This document shows, piece by piece, positions 34,105-41,887 of a stretch of DNA of 64,000 nt. Positions within the stretch are counted from its first letter, which is position 1. Every line of letters starts with the position of its first letter. This stretch comes from Scatomonas sp963928055 (GTDB lineage Bacteria > Bacillota > Clostridia > Lachnospirales > Lachnospiraceae). A program made the position numbers and the translations under genes. The stretch is taken from positions 124,001 through 188,000 of the forward strand of contig CAWVDN010000001.1 of NCBI GenBank assembly GCA_963928055.1, given 5' to 3'. Under the pieces are notes generated by a model. The model was given only the letters and a program-made list of their open reading frames with translations, was not told the origin of the DNA and ran no database searches.

Positions 34105-35156
34105 TCCAGGATCGATCCGGCGTACCCCAGCAGAAATTCCCGGTCCCGGAGCAGAGAGTCCTCACAGAGGAACCAGCCGGGGGAAGCGCCGTAATCTTCA
34201 TAGAAGACCGGCTGACGCAGAAGTTCCGGCTGGGGCAGGAATACGCCCCGGGTTTTCTGATAGCAGGTGCGGGCGGTGGCGTTCCTGCGGAATTCCCGAT
34301 CCACAAAAACGCCTACGCTTTTGTGGACGGCGCAGTCTTCCTGAGGAAGATAGTAGTAATCTTTATAGGGATGAAAAAAATGTTTCATTTCCCCTTCCCG
34401 TCCGGCAGCGGACAGAAGGAGCTCTTTCCGGTCCGCCCGCAGGCGGTACGGGGCGGAATCCAGCCGGACCGGGGCGGGAAGAGGCAGGGAAAGTTCCAGG
34501 GAGAGCAGAAGCTCTCCCTTTTTATATTCCGCCTGCTTCAGGGAATAAGCTTTCTGCCGCAGCCCCTGGAATCCCAGAAGAGGCAGCAGCTTCATCAGGC
34601 CCAGCACATCATCCCGGTTGTGGAGGAGCAGAAGCTCCAGCAGTTCCGGTCCGGCTGTCCGCAGGTAATCCTGATAACAGGAGATCAGTTCCCCGCCGGA
34701 ACAGCGGTCCTCCCGGGAAACGCCGAGAAAAGCCTCCGCGTCTTTCTGTTTCAGGGAAGAAAGGCGCAGGGCCTTCTGCCAGGGACGGAAGATCCGGTAC
34801 AGATCCAGGCTTTCCATGCCTGCCAGAGGGTCCTGCAGGCGGTAGAGGGAATATTTATGGGCCAGGTAAGGGAGATCAAAGCCCTGTCCGTTATAGTGGA
34901 TGAGAGAAGAAAAATTTCCGCAGAATGTCTGGAAGTGTTTCAGCAGTTCTTCTTCCTCCTGGGGCTTATCCAGAAACCACTGGCGCAGCATCCAGCCGCC
35001 CTTATGATAAAAGGCCGCTCCTATCAGGTAAAGATGGGAGGAGCGCCAGGAAAGCCCCGTGGTTTCAATGTCGAAAAAAAGACTTTTCTCCCGAAGGGCC
35101 AGATATTCCTTTGTCAGTGGCTCCGGAGCCGGAACAGATAATTCTCTGATAACCAT
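34092..35156 (-). CDS. Ribonuclease H-like exonuclease domain protein (YprB-like)
   Basis: This 354-residue protein starts at the ATG at 35156. The DEDD-type nuclease core is visible: FFDIETTGLSW near residue 27 (first Asp and Glu), LIHYNGQGFDLPYLAHKY near 85 (second Asp), and LLLHNRDDVLGLMKL near 175 (final Asp). The C-terminal 150 residues resemble no domain I can name. Related YprB proteins of Bacillus often sit beside the YprA helicase, but no helicase is adjacent here. Its start lies back to back with the rnf promoter region. Confidence 0.8.
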   Translation of the reverse strand: MVIRELSVPAPEPLTKEYLALREKSLFFDIETTGLSWRSSHLYLIGAAFYHKGGWMLRQWFLDKPQEEEELLKHFQTFCGNFSSLIHYNGQGFDLPYLAHKYSLYRLQDPLAGMESLDLYRIFRPWQKALRLSSLKQKDAEAFLGVSREDRCSGGELISCYQDYLRTAGPELLELLLLHNRDDVLGLMKLLPLLGFQGLRQKAYSLKQAEYKKGELLLSLELSLPLPAPVRLDSAPYRLRADRKELLLSAAGREGEMKHFFHPYKDYYYLPQEDCAVHKSVGVFVDREFRRNATARTCYQKTRGVFLPQPELLRQPVFYEDYGASPGWFLCEDSLLRDREFLLGYAGSILDQLL

Positions 35157-35178
35157 GGCAATTTTCTCCTTTCTGTGA

Positions 35179-35184
35179 TATAAT
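35179..35184 (+). promoter_or_regulatory. Probable -10 box of the rnf operon
   Basis: A perfect TATAAT lies 79 bases before the rnfC ATG. The base at 17-18 upstream gives only a weak -35 (TGGCAA), so the assignment is tentative. Confidence 0.45.
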
Positions 35185-35262
35185 AGCACAATATTTACGG
35201 CGGGAAAAGAACAATACAGTTCTCAGGCCGCCAAAGGAAGCATAAAAGGATGGGTATTTAGA

Positions 35263-36592
35263 ATGAAAAAATTCAGCTTGAAGACGTTTCGCGGCGGCGT
35301 CCATCCGGATGACGGCAAGAGCCTGTCGGCAGAGTGCCCCCTGCGTCCGATCCGGGCCGGGGAGGTGCTTTATTATTCTCTGGCCCAGCACGGCGGGGCG
35401 CCGGCAGTTCCTGTGGTGAAGCCCGGAGACAGAGTGCTCCGGGGACAGAGGATCGCGGAGGCGGGAGGATTTGTGTCCGCTCCGGTCCATTCCAGCGTAT
35501 CCGGGACGGTGAAAGAGATCCGGTCCATGCGGATGCCTGCCGGAGCCACGGCGGACTGCATCGTCGTGGAGAATGACGGGGAAATGCGGCAGGCGGAGTA
35601 TGTACCTGCCGACTATACAGAACTCAGCCGGGAGGAGATCGTGAAGCGGATCGCGGACGCCGGTGTCATCGGCCAGGGCGGGGCCGGGTTTCCCACCCAT
35701 GTAAAACTTTCGCCCAAGGATCCGTCGAAGATAGACAAAGTCCTCCTGAACGGCGCGGAGTGCGAGCCGTACCTTACCAGCGATTACAGGCGCATGCTGG
35801 AAAATCCGGAGCTGGTGGTGGAAGGCCTGAAGATCCTGCTGCGGATCTTTCCCGGGGCGGAAGGGATCCTCTGCGTGGAAGATAATAAAAAGGACTGCGC
35901 CAGAGCCCTGGAGGAAGCCTGCCGCGGAACGGGCCAACATCCGGGTACAGCTCCTGAAGACCAAATATCCCCAGGGAGCGGAGAGGATGCTGATCTACGC
36001 GGCTACGGGACGGAAGATCAATTCCTCCATGCTGCCCGCGGATGCAGGCTGTATCGTGGATAATGTGGAAACGGCGGGTTTCCCGTCTATAAAGCGGTGG
36101 CTCTGGGGGAACCGCTCATGGACTGCACCATGACGGTCCACCGGGGACGCGGCGGCCTCCCCGGCCAATTTCGTGGTCCCCACAGGGATGCTTTACCGGG
36201 AAGTGCTGGAAGCCGCCGGGGGAACCTCCTCGGAGCCGGAGAAGATCCTTGCACAGTCGAGCGCTGCGTAACGCCCTTTTCGATCTGGATACGGTGGTCA
36301 CGAAAACCTCCTCGGCCCTGCTGCTGTTCCGGAAGGATCCGGTGGCCCGGCAGGAGACCACCGCCTGCATTCACTGCGGAAGGTGCGCCGAGGCCTGTCC
36401 CGGCGGAGTCCTGCCGGCCAGGCTGGCGGTGTTCGCGGATCACGGAAACGAGGGAACAGTTTTTGAAATACCATGGAATGGAATGCTGCGAGTGCGGCTG
36501 CTGCAGCTATGTCTGCCCGGCCAAACGGCAGCTTTCCCAGTCCGATTAAATCCATGCGGCGGCTTCTGCTGGCCAAACGGAAGAAAGGGTGA
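35263..36592 (+). pseudogene. rnfC: Rnf complex subunit C, reading frame broken at six places
   Basis: RnfC is the peripheral NADH/flavin/[4Fe-4S] subunit of the ferredoxin:NAD+ oxidoreductase. The first 220 residues read cleanly (KTFRGGVHPDDGKS, GGAGFPTHVKLSP, LLNGAECEPYLTSDYR). Family sequence then continues in changing frames: +1 near 35,922; -1 near 36,082; +1 near 36,137; a substituted segment at 36,253-36,269; +1 near 36,452; +1 near 36,544. Between these points conserved segments are intact, including ANIRVQLLKTKYPQG, the ferredoxin motif CIHCGRCAEACPGG and CCECGCCSYVCPAK. The reconstructed protein would be about 440 residues, normal for the family. No in-frame stop or missense decay has accumulated between breaks, so recent damage or sequence error is more likely than an old pseudogene. 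Confidence 0.88.
36253..36269 (+). repeat. 17-base segment, copy 1, replacing expected rnfC coding sequence
   Basis: ACAGTCGAGCGCTGCGT stands where RnfC normally has the glycine-rich motif after EPEKIL and before NALFDLD (usually like AGGPMMG). It shifts the frame by one. The identical sequence occurs again 1,270 bases downstream in rnfD. Confidence 0.85.
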
Positions 36593-36603
36593 GGTGGAAG
36601 GCT

Positions 36604-37576
36604 ATGGAAAAATTACTGCACGTATCTTCTTCGCCCCATGTCCGGGCCCGGGTGAAGACCAGCAATCTGATGTTTCTGGTAGTGCTGGCTCTGCTTCCCG
36701 CCGCCTGCGCCGGGATCTGGGTCTTCGGCCCCTACGCGGCGGCGGTCATGGCTGTCTCCGTGGCGTCGGCGGTGCTGACGGAAGGCCTGTATGAAAAACT
36801 CGTGCACAGGCCGGTGACTGTCAAAGACGGAAGCGCCGTGGTCACCGGACTGCTGCTGGGCATGAACCTTCCGGTGTCGGTGCCTCTGTGGATGCCGGTC
36901 CTGGGCAGCGTCTTTGCCATTCTGGTGGTAAAACAGCTTTTCGGAGGACTGGGCCAGAACTTTATGAACCCGGCCCCTGGCAGGGAGATGTTTCCTGCTG
37001 ATCTCCTTCGCGGGACGGATGACGGATTTTTCCCTCAGCCCCGCCGCCGCTTCCCGGATCGTGGATACCGTATCCGGAGCCACGCCTCTGGCGGAGCTGA
37101 AAGCCGGAGGGACCGCGGATCTGCTGAGCATGTTCCTGGGCAACACCAAGGGGACCATCGGCGAGACTTCGGCTCTGGCGATCCTCATCGGCGGCATTTT
37201 TCTGGCTGCCATGGGCGTGATCCGTCTCTGGATCCCCCTGCTGTATCTGGGCAGTTTTTCCGCCTTTACCCTGCTGCTGGGCGGGCCGCGGCTTTGATCC
37301 TGCCTTCCTGGCGGCGGAGCTGCTGGGCGGCGGCCTGATGCTGGGAGCCTGGTTTATGGCTACCGATTACGTGACCAGTCCCATTACGAAATACGGACGC
37401 ATTTTCTACGGGATCCTCCTGGGGATCCTCACAGGGCTTTTCCGTTTTTACGGCGGATCCGCGGAGGGCGTATCCTACGCCATTATCTTCTGCAATCTGC
37501 TGGTGCCCCTGATCGAGCGTCTACAGTCGAGCGCTGCGTTGGCTGCGGAAAAAGGAGAGGAGGAAAGACAGCGTGA
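36604..37576 (+). pseudogene. rnfD: Rnf complex subunit D, reading frame broken at three places
   Basis: RnfD is a membrane subunit carrying covalently bound FMN. It starts at the ATG at 36604 (MEKLLHVSSSPHVR). The frame is lost at about 36,977 (extra C in a C run after NFMNPA) and regained in the next frame, where the FMN-threonine motif SGATPL and the hydrophobic segments follow. It shifts again near 37,286 (extra G before GFDPAFLAAELLGGG) and a third time at a 17-base foreign-looking segment at 37,523-37,539, close to the C terminus. The expected stop TGA at 37574-37576 overlaps the GTG start of rnfG. All membrane segments are recognisable across the three frames. Confidence 0.88.
37523..37539 (+). 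repeat. 17-base segment, copy 2, near the rnfD 3' end
   Basis: ACAGTCGAGCGCTGCGT, identical to the copy at 36,253-36,269, lies just after NLLVPLIER of RnfD. It replaces what should be the last codons before the GCGKRRGGKTA tail and changes the frame by -1. Confidence 0.85.
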
Positions 37577-38200
37577 AAGGGATCATAAAAAATACTCTCT
37601 CCCTGACGGTGATCACAGTGATCATGGGCGTGCTCCTGGGGGCGGTCCACCATGTAACGGCGGAGCCCATCGCCCGGCAGGAGCAGCTGAAAAAGGAAGA
37701 AGCCTACGAAAAGGTCTATGCCTCCGCGGATTCTTACCGGGTCCTGGATCTCTCGGAGGAGGGGCTGCGGAAAAAGATCAGTCAGGCCCTGGCGGGGCCG
37801 GATTTTTCCGGGGAGCGTCTGGATGAGGCGGTCCTGGCCTGCGGCGCCTCCGGGGAGGAACTGGGCTATGTACTTACGGTAACCACTCCGGAGGGATACG
37901 GCGGAGATATCCCAGATCGCCATGGGGATTTCCCTTGACCGGACGGTGCAGGGGATCTATTTCCTCAGCATCGGAGAAACTGCCGGTCTGGGCATGCGGG
38001 CGGACACCGACGCGTTTAAAAGTCAGTTTCAGGATGTACAGGCGGAACGCTTTACGGTGGTGAAGACCGGAGCTTCCGGGGAGGGGGAGATCGACGCCCT
38101 CAGCGGAGCCACCATCACCAGCAGCGCTGTGACCGGGGCTGTCAACGCGGGGCTCTGCGCCTTTGATGTGCTGAAGGAGGAAGGAGGGACGGCAGAATGA
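37573..38200 (+). pseudogene. rnfG: Rnf complex subunit G, one frameshift
   Basis: RnfG is the single-pass subunit carrying covalent FMN on a threonine. It starts at GTG 37573 (MKGIIKNTLSLTVITVIMGVLLG, a membrane anchor) and reads to TPEGYGGDI. One extra C near 37,912-37,914 then shifts the frame; from 37,922 the rest follows, including IGETAGLGM and the flavinylation motif SGATITSSAV near the C terminus. Corrected, the protein would be about 208 residues, normal for the family. It overlaps rnfD by 4 bases and rnfE by 4 bases, so the operon spacing is undisturbed. Confidence 0.88.
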
Positions 38201-38898
38201 AAGCAAATACGCCGGGGGAACGGCTGTATAACGGCATTGTAAAAGAAAACCCCACCTTTGTGATGATGATCGGCATGTGTCCCACTCTGGCGGTGACCAC
38301 TTCGGTGATGAACGGCATCGGCATGGGTCTTACCACCATGGTGATCCTGACCCTGTCGAATCTGATGATCTCCGCGATCCGGAAATTTATCCCCGACGGA
38401 GTCCGGATGCCTGCCTATATCGGGGTCGTGGCATCCTTCGTGACGATCGTGGAATTTCTGCTCCAGGCCTACATACCCAGCCTGAACGACGCTCTGGGGA
38501 TCTACATTCCCCTGATCGTGGTAAACTGCATCATTCTGGGACGGGCGGAGGCTTACGCCGGCAAGAATCCGGTGATCCCGTCCATCTTTGACGGCATCGG
38601 CATGGGCCTGGGCTTTACCATAGGCCTGGTCTCCATCGGCGCCTTCCGGGAACTGCTGGGAGCCGGGACGCTGCTGGGGTATCCGGTGATGCCGGCGGGC
38701 TATGAGCCGGTCAATATTTTCATCATGGCTCCGGGAGCGTTCTTTGTGCTGGCGCTGCTGACCGCTTTCCTGAACAGGATCCGCAGCGGAAAACCCGCCG
38801 CGGGCCGGAAACAGGGCTGTCTGGAGGGCTGCGGATCCTGCGGGACCTGCGGGAAGCTTTCCTGCGGCAGCCGGGACAGGAAGGAGGAAAAGAGATGA
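38197..38898 (+). CDS. rnfE: Rnf complex subunit E with cysteine-rich tail
   Basis: This 233-residue membrane protein is homologous to RnfA and NqrD and has about six transmembrane segments. Motifs include ENPTFVMMIGMCPTLAVTTS near residue 11 and GRAEAYAGKNPVIPSIFDGIGMGLGFT near 110. The reading frame is intact, in contrast to the three genes before it. The last 30 residues form a cytoplasmic-type tail with five cysteines (CLEGCGSCGTCGKLSCG) that I do not associate with typical RnfE. It overlaps rnfG and rnfA by 4 bases each. Confidence 0.93.
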   Translation: MKANTPGERLYNGIVKENPTFVMMIGMCPTLAVTTSVMNGIGMGLTTMVILTLSNLMISAIRKFIPDGVRMPAYIGVVASFVTIVEFLLQAYIPSLNDALGIYIPLIVVNCIILGRAEAYAGKNPVIPSIFDGIGMGLGFTIGLVSIGAFRELLGAGTLLGYPVMPAGYEPVNIFIMAPGAFFVLALLTAFLNRIRSGKPAAGRKQGCLEGCGSCGTCGKLSCGSRDRKEEKR

Positions 38899-39470
38899 GT
38901 CAGCTGCTTGTGATCGCCGTGGGAGCGGCCATGGTCAATAATGTGGTGCTGAGCCAGTTCCTGGGACTCTGCGCCTTCCTGGGAGTGTCGAAGAAAATGA
39001 ATACGGCAGCCGGCATGGGCGGGGCCGTGATCTTCGTGCTGACCCTTTCCTCCCTGTGTACCGGTCTCATTTACAAATTTGTGCTGGTAAAATGCGGGGT
39101 GGAATACCTGCAGACCATTGTGTTTATTCTTGTGATCGCCGCGCTGGTGCAGCTGGTGGAGATGTTCCTGAAAAAATCCATCCCCTCCCTGTACCGGGCG
39201 CTGGGCGTGTATCTGCCCCTGATCACCACCAACTGCGCGGTGCTGGGAGTAGCGATCATCAACGTACAGAGCGATTACAGTATCCTGGAAGGGGTAATCA
39301 ACGGATTTGCCACGGCTCTGGGATTTACCATTGCCATTGTGCTTATGGCCGGCCTCCGGGAGAAAATGGAGTACAACGACGTGCCCAAAGCGTTTCAGGG
39401 CATGCCCATCGTTCTTCTGACCGCCATGCTGATGTCGATGGCGTTTTTCGGGTTTTCCGGTATCATCTGA
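38895..39470 (+). CDS. rnfA: Rnf complex subunit A
   Basis: This 191-residue membrane subunit has six predicted transmembrane segments. Family motifs include NNVVLSQFLGLCAFLGVSKK near residue 15 and PLITTNCAVLGVAI near 107. With RnfE it forms the inverted membrane pair that carries a shared iron-sulfur centre (conserved cysteines at LCAFLG and NCAVLG). It overlaps rnfE by 4 bases (ATGA) and precedes rnfB by 18 bases. Confidence 0.95.
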   Translation: MSQLLVIAVGAAMVNNVVLSQFLGLCAFLGVSKKMNTAAGMGGAVIFVLTLSSLCTGLIYKFVLVKCGVEYLQTIVFILVIAALVQLVEMFLKKSIPSLYRALGVYLPLITTNCAVLGVAIINVQSDYSILEGVINGFATALGFTIAIVLMAGLREKMEYNDVPKAFQGMPIVLLTAMLMSMAFFGFSGII

Positions 39471-39488
39471 GAGAGGAGAGCTGAAATT

Positions 39489-40280
39489 ATGGAAATGATA
39501 TTGATCTCCGTGCTGGTGGTAGGCGGCTGCGGCCTGCTCATCGGCCTGGTCCTGAGTCTGGCCGGAAAAAAATTTGCCGTGGAGACGGATGAGAGGGAAG
39601 CCCTGGTCAGAGAAGCCCTTCCCGGGAATAATTGCGGCGGCTGCGGCTATCCCGGCTGCGACGGCGCGGCCGCGGCTGTCGTTTCCGGAAATGCGCCCGT
39701 CACGGTCTGTCCCGTAGGCGGCGCTCCGGTGGCCCGGAAGATCGGCGCCATCATGGGACAGGAAGCGGCGGATCCGGTGCGGATGGCTGCCTTTGTATTC
39801 TGCGGGGGGACCTGCGGTACGGCCCGGGAACAGTATGCGTACACCGGGGTGGAGGACTGCCGGATGGCTTCCCTGCTGCCCGGAGGCGGCTCCAAGAGCT
39901 GCCGCTACGGCTGTCTGGGCTACGGATCCTGTGTAAAGGCCTGCCCCTTTGGGGCTCTGGAGATCCGGGAGGGTGCTGCTTTTGTAGACCGGGAGGCCTG
40001 CAAGGCCTGCGGCGCCTGCGTAAAAGCCTGCCCCAGAAGACTGATCCGGCTGATCCCCTATGACGCGGCCGCGGCCGTGGCCTGCAGCTCCCGGGACAAG
40101 GGAAAGGCGGTCATGGAAGTCTGCGGCGCCGGCTGCATCGGCTGCAAAAAATGTGAAAAAAGCTGTCCCTCCGGCGCCATTACCGTTCGGGAGGGGGTGG
40201 CCCGTATCGATTACGCCCTCTGCACCGGCTGCGGCGCCTGCGCGGAGCAATGTCCCAGAAAGTGCATCGTAAAATGGTAA
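39489..40280 (+). CDS. rnfB: Rnf complex subunit B (ferredoxin-oxidising)
   Basis: This 263-residue subunit has an N-terminal membrane segment (about 4-25), an Fe-S domain with NNCGGCGYPGCDG near residue 48, and several ferredoxin-type [4Fe-4S] motifs: CLGYGSCVKACPFGAL, CKACGACVKACPRRL, CIGCKKCEKSCPSGAI and CTGCGACAEQCPRKC. It is the likely entry point for electrons from reduced ferredoxin. The four clusters beyond the N-terminal one fit the longer clostridial type. Its stop overlaps the apbE start. Confidence 0.95.
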   Translation: MEMILISVLVVGGCGLLIGLVLSLAGKKFAVETDEREALVREALPGNNCGGCGYPGCDGAAAAVVSGNAPVTVCPVGGAPVARKIGAIMGQEAADPVRMAAFVFCGGTCGTAREQYAYTGVEDCRMASLLPGGGSKSCRYGCLGYGSCVKACPFGALEIREGAAFVDREACKACGACVKACPRRLIRLIPYDAAAAVACSSRDKGKAVMEVCGAGCIGCKKCEKSCPSGAITVREGVARIDYALCTGCGACAEQCPRKCIVKW

Positions 40281-41206
40281 AAAAACTGTGTTTTCTTTTG
40301 ATCACGGCGCTGCTGGCCGGTCTGGCCGGATGCTCCGGCAGCCGGCAGAGCCTGGAGGAAGGGACGGCCTTCTATTTTGACACGGTGGTTTCCTTTCAGA
40401 TCCTGGGAGATGGCAGCGGAAGACTGCTGGAGGGCTGCTACGATCTCTGCGGGGAAATGGAGCGGGTCTTCAGCAGGACGGATCCGGACAGCGAACTGTA
40501 CCGGGTAAACCACCGGGAAGACAGCCGCGTGGAGCTGTCGGAGGATCTGGCGGCCGTGGTGGAAAAGGGCATCGAATTTTACGGCCTCACAGAGGGAAAA
40601 CTGGATATCACCGTGGCGCCCCTCAGCGACCTCTGGGATTTTTCCGGGGGAAGAGACGAGCCGCCGGCCCGGGAAGAAGTGGAGGAGGCCCTGTCTCATG
40701 TGGACGGATCTTCCATCCGCCTGGAAGGCCGCGTCCTGTATTTTCAGCGGGAAGATACCCAGCTGGATCTGGGCGCTCTGGCCAAGGGCTATATCTCGGA
40801 TAAGCTGAAAGCGTATCTGCGGGACCAGGGGGTCAAGAGCGCGGTGATCAATCTGGGAGGAAATGTGATGACCCTTGGGAGCAGCCCCGACGGCAGCCCC
40901 TGGGTGGTGGGGATCCAGGATCCGGAAGCCCCCCGGGGAACCGTGGGGAAGACCCTGGAGGCGGAGGATCAGGGAGTGATCTCCGCCGGCACCTATGAGC
41001 GGTACTTTGAATGGGAAGGCAGAAGGTATCATCACATCCTGGATCCGGACACAGGGTATCCGGCCGAAACAGAGCTGGAGCAGGTGACGATCCTCTGCAG
41101 CCAGGGGCTTCTGGGAGATGCCCTCAGCACCTCCTGCCTGCTTCTTGGAACGGAAAAAGCCGGGGATCTTATGGAAAAATTTCCGGAAGCCAGCCTCATC
41201 ATTTGA
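40274..41206 (+). CDS. apbE: FAD:protein FMN transferase
   Basis: This enzyme attaches FMN covalently to threonine in proteins such as RnfD and RnfG. The start is the ATG at 40274, overlapping rnfB by 7 bases (310 residues). A lipoprotein signal ends LAGLAGC. Family motifs are present: FYFDTVVSFQILGDG near residue 30, DLGALAKGYISDKL near 165, VINLGGNVMTLG near 188, the C-terminal HHILDPDTGYPAE near 253 and a GDALSTSCLLLG metal-site motif near 280. Placement right after rnfB supports a dedicated maturation role for the Rnf complex. Confidence 0.95.
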   Translation: MVKKLCFLLITALLAGLAGCSGSRQSLEEGTAFYFDTVVSFQILGDGSGRLLEGCYDLCGEMERVFSRTDPDSELYRVNHREDSRVELSEDLAAVVEKGIEFYGLTEGKLDITVAPLSDLWDFSGGRDEPPAREEVEEALSHVDGSSIRLEGRVLYFQREDTQLDLGALAKGYISDKLKAYLRDQGVKSAVINLGGNVMTLGSSPDGSPWVVGIQDPEAPRGTVGKTLEAEDQGVISAGTYERYFEWEGRRYHHILDPDTGYPAETELEQVTILCSQGLLGDALSTSCLLLGTEKAGDLMEKFPEASLII

Positions 41207-41231
41207 TTTTTCAGAGCCCCTATGATAAGAT
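41203..41231 (+). promoter_or_regulatory. Predicted SigA promoter for ruvAB
   Basis: TTGATT (41203-41208) and TAAGAT (41226-41231) are separated by 17 bases, starting at the apbE stop codon. Confidence 0.6.
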
Positions 41232-41269
41232 AGTCGGGTATGAAAAGGCTGAAAACGGAGTGAATACAG

Positions 41270-41878
41270 ATGATCGGATATATCAAGGGAACAGTGGAGG
41301 ATATCCGGGGGGATGTGCTGCTGCTGGATCACGGCGGCATAGGCTACCGGATCTTTATGGGGACGGAGAGCCTGGCCCGGGATGTGCGCCCCGGGGATCA
41401 GGTGAAGATCCATACCTACCTTCATGTGAAAGAAGACGCCCTGCAGCTTTACGGCTTTTTTTCCCAGGACGATCTGGAGGTCTTTAAGCTGTTGCTGGGG
41501 GTCAACGGAATCGGCCCCCGGGCAGCCCTGGGGATCCTTTCCGGGATGACGGCGGACGAACTGCGGTTCGCCGTTCTCTCCGAGGACGCCGGGACCCTGG
41601 CGAAGGCTCCGGGGGTGGGGAAAAAGACGGCCCAGAAGCTGATCCTGGAGCTGAAGGATAAATTTGACCTGGAAGAGGCCTTCGAGAAGAAACTGGAGAA
41701 TACGGCGGCCCGGGAAGCGGAGCAGGCGGATTCCGAAGCTTCCCGGGAAGCGGTGCAGGCCCTGGTAGCCCTGGGGTATTCCAGCACCGAGGCCTTCCAG
41801 GCGGTAAAAAAGGCGGCGTCGTCAGCGGATATGGACACCGAGGCGATCCTCAAGGCTGCCCTGAAGTTTGTACTATAA
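41270..41878 (+). CDS. ruvA: Holliday junction branch migration protein RuvA
   Basis: This 202-residue protein forms the tetramer that holds the four-way junction for RuvB. The N-terminal OB domain (MIGYIKGTVEDIRGDVLLLDHGGIGYRI), the helix-hairpin-helix region (LLGVNGIGPRAALGILSGM near residue 72 and APGVGKKTAQKLILELKDK near 107), and a C-terminal RuvB-binding domain (SREAVQALVALGYSSTEAFQAV near 157) are all present. It is 9 bases upstream of ruvB. Confidence 0.96.
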   Translation: MIGYIKGTVEDIRGDVLLLDHGGIGYRIFMGTESLARDVRPGDQVKIHTYLHVKEDALQLYGFFSQDDLEVFKLLLGVNGIGPRAALGILSGMTADELRFAVLSEDAGTLAKAPGVGKKTAQKLILELKDKFDLEEAFEKKLENTAAREAEQADSEASREAVQALVALGYSSTEAFQAVKKAASSADMDTEAILKAALKFVL

Positions 41879-41887
41879 GGAGCGGAC

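Noticed and set aside
36249..36794. Separate open frames inside rnfC and rnfD (for example 36249-36794, 37019-37297, 37338-37826) as independent genes
   Set aside because: Each contains a block of RnfC or RnfD family sequence and then runs into nonsense. They are fragments of the broken genes.
35922..37914. Programmed ribosomal frameshifting in the rnf genes
   Set aside because: There are ten shift points in both directions without slippery heptamers or downstream stimulatory structures at each site, and two involve a repeated 17-mer. This is not how programmed frameshifts look.
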